Below, piece after piece: positions 30,668 to 38,740 of a stretch of 64,000 nucleotides of DNA. The DNA is from Kitasatospora sp. NBC_01246 (GTDB taxonomy: Bacteria; Actinomycetota; Actinomycetes; Streptomycetales; Streptomycetaceae), in the NCBI RefSeq assembly GCF_036226505.1, contig NZ_CP108484.1:6572001-6636000 (forward strand). The letters run 5' to 3'. A program made the translations under genes and the position numbers. The notes under the pieces are model-generated. The model saw nothing but the letters and a program-made list of their open reading frames with translations, made no database searches and had not been told where the DNA came from. Numbering within the stretch: the first letter of the stretch is position 1; each line of letters opens with the position of its first letter.

Positions 30668-33619
30668 GTGGACGTACTGGACAGCGTCGACGCGGTGATG
30701 GCCGCGCTGCGCGAGAACGACGCCCGCCCGTACGGCCGGCTGCGGACCGTGACGGCGGAGGAACTGGTCGACGCCGCCGAGCAGTTCGACGACACCGCGG
30801 TCCGGGCGATGGCGCTGCTCGAACTGATGGAGGCCTACGAGTACGACGGCGAGCGGAGCAAGACCCCGGTGGTCTTCGCCCGGGTGCTGAAGCTCTGGGA
30901 CACCGACCGCGACGGCTTCGGCGAGTGGGCCGGCCAGCAGGTGTTCTGGCGGTTCAAGTGGGTGGCCACCGCGCTGCTCGGCACCCCCGACGTCCCGCTG
31001 GACGCGGTGCGCCGCTGGCAGACCGAGATGCGCGACCGCTACCGCGCCGCCGGCCACGGCCTCCAGCCGTACTACGCGCAGCGGTACCACCTGGCCGCGC
31101 ACACCGGGATCGACACCGAGCAGGCCTTCGAGCTGTGGGCGGCCCGGCCGCGCAGCGAACTGAGCGACTGCCGGGCCTGCGAGATCCGCGCCCAGGCGGG
31201 CCACCACGTGCGGTCCGGGGACGACCGGCGGGCGCTGGACGCCTGGCGGCCGGTCTTCGAGGGCGAGAGCACCTGCGCCGAGGAGCCCTACCTCAGCCAC
31301 GCCTACGCGCTGCTGCCGCTGCTGCGCGAGGGCCGGCTGGACGACGCGCGCTCCAGCCACCTGGTCGGCTACCGGTTCGCCCGCGGCAAGTCCGGGATGG
31401 CCCGGGCGGTCGGCCTGCACGTGGAGTTCTGCGCGCTGTCCGGGAACGAGCCGCGCGGCCTGGAGATCCTGGCCGAGAACCGCGACCTGTTCGGCGTCAC
31501 CGGGGACCAGGCCGGCCGGCTCGACTTCCTGACCGGCGTCGAGGTGCTGATCGCCGGGCTGGCCCGGGGCGGCCACGGCGGGCTCGCCGTCAGCGGACCG
31601 CCCGGCGCCGCCTGGACGGTGGACTCGCTCCTCGCCCACCTGCGCACCGAGGCGGACGCGCTGGCAGCCCGCTTCGACGCCCGCAACGGCACCGACGCGG
31701 TCGGCGCGCGCCGGCGGGCCCGGCTGGAGCGGCGCCCGCTGCTCGCCGAGCCGCTCGCGCTCGGGGTGCGGGCCGCGAGCGCCCCGGAGCTGTCAGCCGC
31801 GCCGGCCACCCCGGCGGCGCCGCCGCGGGCCGCCGAGCCGGAGCCGGCGGACTTCGCCGACCTGGTCGTCCGGGCCCGCGAGCTGCACCTGCTGGGCCAC
31901 CCGGACGGGGACCGCCTCTGGGAGCGGGTCGCCGAGCGCTTCGGCGCCGCGGACTACCGGCACACCGAGGGCACGGCGGCCGGCAGCGCCGCCCGGCTGC
32001 GGGCCGAACTCGCCGAGCAGCGGGCCCATGCCGCGATCGAGCGGGACGACTGGACGGGCGGCCGGGCGGCGCTGCTGGAGGCGGCCGACCTCTTCGAGCG
32101 GGCGGGGCTGGCCGGGCGTGCCCTGGTGGTCCGCACCCGGGCCCTGGTGGTCGAACTCGGCGACGTCGAGGGCGCGACCTCCGACTGGCCCGCCCTGGAC
32201 GCGGCGCTGGCCGAGGCCGAGGCGCTGCTCGCCGCGCCGCCGGCTGCGGACGCGGCAGCCGCCGGGCCGGCCATCACGACCGACGACTACCTGATCGTGC
32301 TGCAGTGCCGGGCCTTCGCGGCCCACCACGACCTCGTCCGGGCGCTGCCCGAGCCCCCGGCCGGGACGCTGGAGCGCTTCGAGGACGCCGTCGCCGTGTA
32401 CCGGCGGGAGAGCACCGAGCGGGGCTCGCTCCGGCGCACGGCCACCGCCCGCCAGTACGGCGCCGATGTGGCCGCCCGGCAGGGCCGGATGGCCGAGGCT
32501 GTGGCCGAACTGCGCGGCGCCCTGGAGCAGTTGGACGCAGCCGAACTGCCCTGGCACACGCCGCGGGTGCTCGGTCTGCTCGGCCAGGTGCTGCTGCAGA
32601 ACGGCGAGCGGGCCGAGGCCGTCGAGGTCTTCCACCGGGCGCTGGCCGAGGCCACCCGCTGGGCGGACGACTCGTACCCGTTCGGGGCGACGTACATGAT
32701 GCTCGGCCACGCCTGCGCCCACCTCGGGGACAACGGCGCGGCCGTCCGGGCGCTCTCGCAGGCCGCCGCGCGCTTCGACCGCAAGGGTCCGGCGGGCGCC
32801 GAGGAGGCCGCCCAGGTGCGGCTCCAGCTCGCCGACCTGCTGCGGGACGCGGGCCGGGCGGCCGACGCGGTCGCCGTTCTGGAGTCGGTGCTGCTCGACC
32901 CGGCCGCGCCCGACCTGGACGAGCGGATGCTCGCGCAGGCCCGGCTGGACCTCGCGCGCGGACTGTTCGCGCTGGAGGAGTTCCGCGACTCGGCGGAGGA
33001 GTACCTGCGGCTCGCCGACGAGGTGGCCGGCTGGGAGGAGCAGCACACCCACACCGTGGTCGCCGGCGAGGCCGTCCTCGCGCTGGCCGAGGCGGGCCGC
33101 TGGGAGGCCGCCCGGACGGCCCGCGAGCGGGCCCTCGCCTCGCACGCGAAGGCGCCGAGGCCGGACCAGATCGCCGGCATGCTCCGGGATCTCGCCCGGA
33201 TCACCATGCAGCGGCAGGGCCCCGAGGGGCTGGCCGAGGCGCTGGAGCGGCTGGCCGAGGCGGACGCCGTCCGGGAGGCCGCCGAGCGCGACGGCGAGCC
33301 GCACACCCCCTGGTACCTGCGCGGCGCCGTCCACTACGAACGGGCCCGGGTGTACGCGGTGGCCGGGCGGCACGAGGAGGCACTGGCCGAGGCCGAGTCG
33401 GCGGTCACCGCCTACGAGGCGGGCGGGGAGCCGGCCGAGACGCCGCGCGCCGAGGCCGTCCGGCTGGCCGGGCTGATCGAGGGCACCGACCTTGGCCGGA
33501 CGGAGCAGGCCCGGGCCCGTCTCGCCGCCGCCGCCGAGCGCTGCCGGGGCTTCGGACTGCACGAGGCGGCGGGCATCCTGACCGGCCTGCGCGAGCGGAT
33601 CGGCGCGCAGGAGCGGTGA
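30668..33619 (+). CDS. Large TPR-repeat protein coupled to the Hsp90 gene
   Basis: The 983-aa cytoplasmic protein is built of tetratricopeptide-like helix pairs. Clear units occur in the C-terminal half: PRVLGLLGQVLLQNGERAEAVEVFHRALAEA, TYMMLGHACAHLGDNGAAVRALSQAAARF, VRLQLADLLRDAGRAADAVAVLESVLLD and HYERARVYAVAGRHEEALAEAESAVTAY. An Ala/Pro-rich linker (about residues 378-393) divides two halves. No enzymatic motif is seen. GTG 30668 begins 2 nt after the Hsp90 stop, with GAAGGAG inside that gene's end, so translation is coupled. A co-chaperone or scaffold role is inferred from context. Confidence 0.85.
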   Translation: MDVLDSVDAVMAALRENDARPYGRLRTVTAEELVDAAEQFDDTAVRAMALLELMEAYEYDGERSKTPVVFARVLKLWDTDRDGFGEWAGQQVFWRFKWVATALLGTPDVPLDAVRRWQTEMRDRYRAAGHGLQPYYAQRYHLAAHTGIDTEQAFELWAARPRSELSDCRACEIRAQAGHHVRSGDDRRALDAWRPVFEGESTCAEEPYLSHAYALLPLLREGRLDDARSSHLVGYRFARGKSGMARAVGLHVEFCALSGNEPRGLEILAENRDLFGVTGDQAGRLDFLTGVEVLIAGLARGGHGGLAVSGPPGAAWTVDSLLAHLRTEADALAARFDARNGTDAVGARRRARLERRPLLAEPLALGVRAASAPELSAAPATPAAPPRAAEPEPADFADLVVRARELHLLGHPDGDRLWERVAERFGAADYRHTEGTAAGSAARLRAELAEQRAHAAIERDDWTGGRAALLEAADLFERAGLAGRALVVRTRALVVELGDVEGATSDWPALDAALAEAEALLAAPPAADAAAAGPAITTDDYLIVLQCRAFAAHHDLVRALPEPPAGTLERFEDAVAVYRRESTERGSLRRTATARQYGADVAARQGRMAEAVAELRGALEQLDAAELPWHTPRVLGLLGQVLLQNGERAEAVEVFHRALAEATRWADDSYPFGATYMMLGHACAHLGDNGAAVRALSQAAARFDRKGPAGAEEAAQVRLQLADLLRDAGRAADAVAVLESVLLDPAAPDLDERMLAQARLDLARGLFALEEFRDSAEEYLRLADEVAGWEEQHTHTVVAGEAVLALAEAGRWEAARTARERALASHAKAPRPDQIAGMLRDLARITMQRQGPEGLAEALERLAEADAVREAAERDGEPHTPWYLRGAVHYERARVYAVAGRHEEALAEAESAVTAYEAGGEPAETPRAEAVRLAGLIEGTDLGRTEQARARLAAAAERCRGFGLHEAAGILTGLRERIGAQER

Positions 33620-33625
33620 GGTGAC

Positions 33626-33664
33626 GGTGGGCCCGCCACCGCCGGGAGCGGCGGCGGGCCCACC
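33626..33664. terminator. Bidirectional terminator between TPR gene and chitinase gene
   Basis: Perfect 12-bp arms 33626-33637 and 33653-33664 (GGTGGGCCCGCC / GGCGGGCCCACC), with further pairing inside the loop, lie between two convergent genes. Confidence 0.8.
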
Positions 33665-33677
33665 GGGCGGCCCCGCG

Positions 33678-35000
33678 TCAGCAGGGGCCGTCGTCGGACC
33701 AGACGCCCCACTGTCCACTGGCCGACGGGTTCTCGTTCAGCGTCCACCACTTGGCGTGGTACTTGTGGCCGCTGTAGGACACCTTGCTGCCGTTGGTGTA
33801 CGTCGTGGTGGCGCTCCAGGCCGGGTCGGCGCAGGCCCCCGGCGGGTTGCTGGTCGGGGGCGTGGTCGGGGGCGTGGTCGGCGGCGTCGAGGTCGGCGGG
33901 GTGGTGGGCGGCGTGGCGCCGGCGAACCGCACGGTGAACTTGGTGAAGTCCCAGTCGCTCTGCGCCACGCTGGAGCACGACCCGGACAGCCCCGGGTCGA
34001 CCGTGCCCGGGCACTGGCGGTCGCGGTTGACGGACCAGTAGGTGTACCGGGCCAGCTTGTGGGCGAGGGCGAAGTCCAGCACGGTCTGGAAGTCCGCCTG
34101 CCGGAAGTACTCGGCGGCGTCCGTGCGCCCGTTCATCAGCGAGACGCCCTCGTGCGCGTAGGCCTGGGCCTCGGTCCAGCCGAAGGTGGTCCGGAGGATC
34201 CCGTTGAAGGCGACCAGGGCGGCGGTCTGGGCGGCCGCGCCGTTGAAGCCGCCGTCGAACGGCATGATCGAGTAGTTGTCGGGGGTGAAGCCCTGCGCCT
34301 TCGCCTCGTTGAGCATCTGCTGCCCGAACCACCCGGTGCCCGCCCCGGTCCCGGCGGTGGTGATCGAGATGTAGAGCCCGGGGTTGTTCTGCTGGAGGAT
34401 CCGGGCCGCGCCGATCTCGTTGTGGATGGCCGCCGTGTTCTCGTACTCCGGCTCCTCCAGGTCGAAGTCGATCGCCTTCAGCTGGTACTTGGTGATCACC
34501 TTCTGGTAGCCGGCGGCGGTGGCCTCCGGGGTTCCGCAGCCCTGGCCGAGCTTGTTGCCGCCGTAGCCGCCGACCGAGACCGAGACGTCCCCGCCCTTGG
34601 CCCGGATGGTCTGGATCACCGCTGGCATGGTGGTGTCGGTGTCGATCGAGGAGGTGCCGCCCCAGGCCGGGGAACAGCCGCCCTTGTCCAGGATGAACGC
34701 CAGCTGGAACGCCTTCTGGCCGGTCGCGTCCATCACCGCCGCGGCGTCCGGCGGGCTGTTGTCCTCGGGCATCAGGTAGGGCGCCGAGGCGTACCAGTTG
34801 CTGCCGATCCCGGCGGCCGGGGCGGTGACGTCGGCCGCGGCGGCGCCGCCGCCGGCCAGCGCGGCCGCGGCGCCGGCCACCAGGCCGAGCACCCCGGCCA
34901 CCGCCACCGCGGCCCGGCGGGCCCGGGGCGTGCGGTGCGAGGGCCGGTCCCGCGGTCCGGTCGGTGGGGTGAACTGCTGTGGGGGAAGAGCGCGTTCCAT
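33678..35000 (-). CDS. Secreted GH18 chitinase with C-terminal CBM5/12 chitin-binding domain
   Basis: The 440-aa enzyme should hydrolyse chitin outside the cell. After a basic N-terminus and hydrophobic signal segment (AAVAVAGVLGLVAGAAAALAGG, likely cut near AAAADV), the GH18 barrel carries VSVGGYGG and the catalytic D178-F-D180-L-E182 motif. A Pro/Thr linker of repeated TPPT units leads to a CBM5/12 module with AWSATTTYTNGSKVSYSGHKYHAKWWT, Trp-rich and ending in Cys. Ribosome site GGAGAGG precedes the ATG. A DasR-like operator lies 108 bp upstream. It resembles Streptomyces chitinases of the ChiC/D type. Confidence 0.92.
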   Translation of the reverse strand: MERALPPQQFTPPTGPRDRPSHRTPRARRAAVAVAGVLGLVAGAAAALAGGGAAAADVTAPAAGIGSNWYASAPYLMPEDNSPPDAAAVMDATGQKAFQLAFILDKGGCSPAWGGTSSIDTDTTMPAVIQTIRAKGGDVSVSVGGYGGNKLGQGCGTPEATAAGYQKVITKYQLKAIDFDLEEPEYENTAAIHNEIGAARILQQNNPGLYISITTAGTGAGTGWFGQQMLNEAKAQGFTPDNYSIMPFDGGFNGAAAQTAALVAFNGILRTTFGWTEAQAYAHEGVSLMNGRTDAAEYFRQADFQTVLDFALAHKLARYTYWSVNRDRQCPGTVDPGLSGSCSSVAQSDWDFTKFTVRFAGATPPTTPPTSTPPTTPPTTPPTSNPPGACADPAWSATTTYTNGSKVSYSGHKYHAKWWTLNENPSASGQWGVWSDDGPC

Positions 35001-35107
35001 CGGGAACCTCTCCAGGAAACGGCGGGGGAAGGCCCGCCCGCGTCGACGTGGGGGAGACGCGGTGGGCGCGACAGCCGTGCCACGGGGGGAGCGTGCGGAC
35101 GGCCTCC

Positions 35108-35123
35108 ACTGGTATAGACCTGC
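35108..35123 (-). promoter_or_regulatory. DasR-like operator (dre) upstream of chitinase
   Basis: ACTGGTATAGACCTGC (plus strand) matches the DasR element ACTGGTCTAGACCAGT in 13 of 16 positions. It keeps the TGGT half-site and GACC of the other. DasR sites of this form are established in front of Streptomyces chi genes. Confidence 0.7.
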
Positions 35124-35271
35124 CCGGAAACCGCCGTCAACCAATGGGACGGTCAAGCCTTCGGCCGGCCCCCGGGGGTGCTCTCCGGTCTGTCGGTCAC
35201 GTTTCCCGACACGAGATCTCGTCCGTAAGCGCGAGGCCGCGCCGTCCGGCAATCGCAGCCTGGAGGAACGA

Positions 35272-35445
35272 ATGCCCGCGGAGCACGCGCACGCGTCCGC
35301 GGCCGGCACCACCGTCGTGCCCGGCGGCCAGGTGGTCCTGCTCGGCGACAACCCCGCCTTCAGCACCGACTCCCGCCTCTGGGGCGCCGTCCCGGCCACC
35401 AGCATCGTCGGCGTGGTCCTCGACGGCGTCCCCCTGCGCGGCTGA
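35272..35445 (+). CDS. 57-aa S26 signal-peptidase box-E mini-protein
   Basis: ATG 35272 has a good GGAGGA ribosome site and opens a 57-codon gene. Most of the product (VVPGGQVVLLGDNPAFSTDS, then RLWGAVPATSIVGVVL) reproduces the conserved C-terminal box E of type I signal peptidases (GDNxxxSxDSRxxGxV). The membrane anchor, catalytic Ser and catalytic Lys are absent, and no reading frame upstream supplies them. It is either a remnant, a subunit that complements another peptidase, or an unrelated use of this fold. The intact start signals argue against simple decay. Confidence 0.6.
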   Translation: MPAEHAHASAAGTTVVPGGQVVLLGDNPAFSTDSRLWGAVPATSIVGVVLDGVPLRG

Positions 35446-35551
35446 CGGGCCCCGGGGCCGTGTCAGGTGGGCGGTTCGGGGGCCCGGGCGGGAGTGTGGG
35501 GGCGGAAGGGCAGGTCGGGGCGGGTGCGGGGTGGTCGGTTAGGGTGGCCGG

Positions 35552-36871
35552 ATGGGGGCGGACCGGGGGGTGGCGGAGGGGCGGCAGGCCGTCGCGGTCC
35601 TGGCGGCCCTGCGGGCGCGCCCGCTGCGTTTCCCGTTCACCTCCACCCCGTGGCGTTGCTGGGGGCACGTGCTCGGGGGTGCGGTGTTCGGGCCGCTGCT
35701 GCTGGCCCTGCTCGCCGCCCTGCTGCTGATCGGCACCGGGCTGTCCGTCGTCGGGGTCGGCCTGGTGGTCCTGCTGGGCGTCGCGCTCGCCGGGATCCCG
35801 GTCGGCGCGCTGGAGCGTCGCCGGCTGCGGCTGGTGGAGCCGGCGCCCGTGCCCGACCCGCACCGCGCGCTGCCCGGGGTCGGCCGACGGGCCCGGCTGC
35901 GGACCAGGCTGCGTGAGCGCGCCACCTGGCGCGAGCTCGGCTACACCGCCCTGTTCGCCCTGGTCCTGAGCGTCGTCGACCTGGCCTTCACGGCCCTGCT
36001 GGTGTTCTGCGGCGCGCTGGTCGTCAGCCCGCTGGTGGTCTGGGCGCTGGCCCCCGAGACCGTGATGCTGATCCCCGGCCGGGCCGTCCCCGGTCCCGCC
36101 GCCGCCCTCCCCGCGACCGCCGTCGGACTGGGCGGCCTGCTGCTCTGCGGGTACGCGGGCGCGCTGCTGACCGCCGGCCGGGTCCGGCTGGTCCGGTCCC
36201 TGCTCGGCCCCCGGCCGGAGGGCCTCGGTCGGCAGGTCCTCGAACTCACCCGCTCGCGGGCCCGCCTGGTCGACGCCTTCGAGGCCGAACGCCGGCGGAT
36301 CGAACGCGATCTGCACGACGGCGCCCAGCAACAGCTCGTCGCCCTCAGCATGACCCTCGGGCTGGCCGCGTACGAGCTGCGCGGGCGGGCGGACGACGAC
36401 CCGGCGCTCGCGCTGGTCGACCGGGCGCGCGGCGAGGCCCGGCAGGCGCTCGAACAGCTGCGGGACCTCGTCCGGGGCATCCACCCGCAGGTGCTCACCG
36501 ACCACGGGCTGGCCGCCGCCGTCGCCGAGGTCGCGCTGCGCCACCCGGTCCCGGTCGCGGTGGACATCGACCTGCCGGACCGGCTGCCCGGACCGGTCGA
36601 GACGACGGCCTACTTCACCGTCACCGAGGCGCTCACCAACGCGGCCAAGCACAGTGGCGCCACCGCGGTCACCGTCCACGGCCGGGTCGACGACGGCCGG
36701 TTGGTGCTCCAGGTGACGGACGACGGCCGCGGCGGGGCCGACCCGGCCGCCGGGGCGGGGCTGCAGGGCCTCGCCGACCGGATCGCGATTCTGAGAGGGA
36801 GGCTGATGGTGACCAGTCCGATCGGCGGGCCGACGCGGCTCCGGGTGGAGGTGCCGTGCTCCGGATCGTGA
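35552..36871 (+). CDS. NarL/DesK-type sensor histidine kinase
   Basis: The 439-aa membrane kinase has about four or five hydrophobic segments in its first half (for example GAVFGPLLLALLAALLLIGTGLSVV and GYTALFALVLSVVDLAFTALLVFCG). A HisKA_3 dimerisation helix with phospho-acceptor His in EAERRRIERDLHDGAQQQL follows. The HATPase domain has TEALTNAAKHSGAT (N box) and TDDGRGGAD (G box). The sensor loop between helices is short, typical of kinases that sense within or near the membrane. It overlaps the response regulator gene by 16 nt. The signal is unknown. Confidence 0.9.
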   Translation: MGADRGVAEGRQAVAVLAALRARPLRFPFTSTPWRCWGHVLGGAVFGPLLLALLAALLLIGTGLSVVGVGLVVLLGVALAGIPVGALERRRLRLVEPAPVPDPHRALPGVGRRARLRTRLRERATWRELGYTALFALVLSVVDLAFTALLVFCGALVVSPLVVWALAPETVMLIPGRAVPGPAAALPATAVGLGGLLLCGYAGALLTAGRVRLVRSLLGPRPEGLGRQVLELTRSRARLVDAFEAERRRIERDLHDGAQQQLVALSMTLGLAAYELRGRADDDPALALVDRARGEARQALEQLRDLVRGIHPQVLTDHGLAAAVAEVALRHPVPVAVDIDLPDRLPGPVETTAYFTVTEALTNAAKHSGATAVTVHGRVDDGRLVLQVTDDGRGGADPAAGAGLQGLADRIAILRGRLMVTSPIGGPTRLRVEVPCSGS

Positions 36872-37512
36872 TCGCCGAGGACGCGGTGCTGCTCCGGGCC
36901 GGGCTGGTCGAGCTGCTGGCCCGTGGCGGCCACCAGGTGGTGGCCGCCGTCGGCGACGCGGCCGCGCTGGCCGCCGCCGTGGACGCGGACCGCCCCGACC
37001 TCGTGCTCACCGACGTCCGGATGCCGCCGGACTTCCACGACGAGGGCCTGCGGGCCGCCCTGGAGCTGCGCGAACGCCACCCGGGCCTGCCCGTGCTGGT
37101 GCTCTCCCAGTACGTGGCCACCCCGTACGCCACCCGGCTGCTCGGCGCCGCGGGCGCGCAGCCCGCCGGGCTCGGCTACCTGCTGAAGGACCGGGTCGGC
37201 GAGGTGGCGGACTTCCTGGACGCGCTGCGCCGGGTGGCGGCCGGTCAGACGGTGATCGATCCCGAGGTGGTCCGGGTCCTGCTCCGCCAGCAGGCGGCGG
37301 ACCGGCCACTGGCCCGGCTGACCCCGCGCGAGCGGGAGGTGCTGGCGCTGATGGCGGAGGGGCTGAACAACCAGACCGTCGCGGGGCGGCTGGGCATCAC
37401 CGAGGCCTCGGTGGTCAAGCACTGCGGGAACATCTTCATGAAGCTCGACCTCGACCCGGCGGAGGGCAACCGCCGGGTGCTGGCGGTGCTGGCGCACCTG
37501 CGGGGGGAGTAG
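36856..37512 (+). CDS. NarL/LuxR-family response regulator
   Basis: The 218-aa partner of the adjacent kinase has a receiver domain with the acidic pair E8-D9, the phospho-acceptor D53 in LVLTDVRMPP, and Lys in YLLKDRVGEV. A C-terminal LuxR-type helix-turn-helix follows, LTPREREVLALMAEGLNNQTVAGRLGITEASVVKHCGNIFMKL. GTG 36856 lies inside the kinase gene end, so the two proteins are made together. It should bind DNA as a phosphorylated dimer; targets cannot be seen here. Confidence 0.93.
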   Translation: MLRIVIAEDAVLLRAGLVELLARGGHQVVAAVGDAAALAAAVDADRPDLVLTDVRMPPDFHDEGLRAALELRERHPGLPVLVLSQYVATPYATRLLGAAGAQPAGLGYLLKDRVGEVADFLDALRRVAAGQTVIDPEVVRVLLRQQAADRPLARLTPREREVLALMAEGLNNQTVAGRLGITEASVVKHCGNIFMKLDLDPAEGNRRVLAVLAHLRGE

Positions 37513-37573
37513 GCCCGGGGCGGGCCCCCCGGAAGCGGGCGCGGACCCGCCCGACCCGGCGGGCGGTGCCGCC

Positions 37574-38740
37574 TCACCCGCGGCGGACGGACCCCTCCGG
37601 GGCGGCGGCGTCCGCGCCCGCCGGGTCGAGCAGCTCCGCGAGGCGGCGGGCGGAGGCCTCCCAGGACCACTGCGCCCGGACCCAGCGCCGTCCCGCCGCC
37701 CCCATCCGGGCGCGGTCGGCCGCCGGGGCGCCGAGGATGCGGGTGACCGCGTCCGCGACGGCGGCCGGACTCCGGCCGTCGACGACGGCGCCGGTGACCC
37801 CGTCGAGGACGGCGTCGGGCGCGCCGCCGGACCGGCCGGCGACCACCGGCAGCCCGGCGGCCGCCGCCTCCAGGAAGACGATGCCCAGGCCCTCCGCCTC
37901 CAGACCGGCCCGCCGGGTGCGGCACGGCATCGCGAAGACGTCCGCCGCCGCGTAGTAGGCGGGTGTCGCCGCGTGCTCCCGGCCGCCGGCGAAGACCACC
38001 GAGCCGGGCTCGGTGTGGTGCCGGGCGAGGGCGCGCAGCCGCCGTTCGTCCGGGCCCCGGCCGACCAGGACCAGGACGGCCCCCGGCACCGTCCGCCGGA
38101 TCAGCGGGAGGGCCCGGATCAGGGCGTCCTGACCCTTGCGGGGGACCAGCCGGGCCACGCAGAGGATCATCGGCGCGCCGGTGTCCGGGGCGCCCGCCGC
38201 GCCCGCGCCCGCCGGCCGGAAGCGCTCCGCGTCCACACCCGGCACGAGCCGTTCCAGCCGGGCCCGGGGCCCGAGCGCGGGGGCGATCCGCGCCCGGGTG
38301 TACTCGCCGAGGTAGGTGACCACGTCGACGTGGTCACCGATCCGCCGGAGCAGTCGGCGGGCCCCGGGGGTGCGGGCCCACCAGATCTCGTGGCCGTGCG
38401 TGGTGGCGACCGTGCGGGCGATCCCGGGGGCCTGCCGCCGGAGCCCGGGCGTCATCGCGGCGAGCGGGGCGGCGGCGCCGAACCAGACCCGGTCGCACCC
38501 GTGCGCGCGGGCGATCTCGGCGGCCCGCCGGGTGACCCTGGCGGTCGGCAGCAGCGTCCGGGACCGGTCGCGGATCACCGGGAAGGGGAGGGCCGCGTCG
38601 TGAGCGGCGGCGCCGGGCTCGTCCGAGGTGAGGACGACGACCTCGTCGGCGGGCAGACGGGTGGCCAGGGCGTGGACGAAGGTTTCGATGCCGCCCTGCC
38701 GGGGCGGGAAGTCATTGGTGACGATGAGTGTGCCGGCCAT
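37574..38740 (-). CDS. GT4-family glycosyltransferase (PimB-like)
   Basis: The 388-aa enzyme has a GT-B fold. It begins MAGTLIVTNDFPPRQGGIET, the acceptor loop of PimB/PimA-type mannosyltransferases, and carries CVARLVPRKGQDALIRALP. Near the C-terminus it has the nucleotide-sugar motif EAEGLGIVFLEAAAAGLPVVAGRSGGAPDAV (E-x7-E). It is expected to transfer mannose or a related sugar from a nucleotide donor on the inner membrane face. Its 5' end overlaps the preceding GT87 frame by 166 nt. Phosphatidylinositol mannoside or a related glycolipid is the probable pathway, by family resemblance only. Confidence 0.88.
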   Translation of the reverse strand: MAGTLIVTNDFPPRQGGIETFVHALATRLPADEVVVLTSDEPGAAAHDAALPFPVIRDRSRTLLPTARVTRRAAEIARAHGCDRVWFGAAAPLAAMTPGLRRQAPGIARTVATTHGHEIWWARTPGARRLLRRIGDHVDVVTYLGEYTRARIAPALGPRARLERLVPGVDAERFRPAGAGAAGAPDTGAPMILCVARLVPRKGQDALIRALPLIRRTVPGAVLVLVGRGPDERRLRALARHHTEPGSVVFAGGREHAATPAYYAAADVFAMPCRTRRAGLEAEGLGIVFLEAAAAGLPVVAGRSGGAPDAVLDGVTGAVVDGRSPAAVADAVTRILGAPAADRARMGAAGRRWVRAQWSWEASARRLAELLDPAGADAAAPEGSVRRG

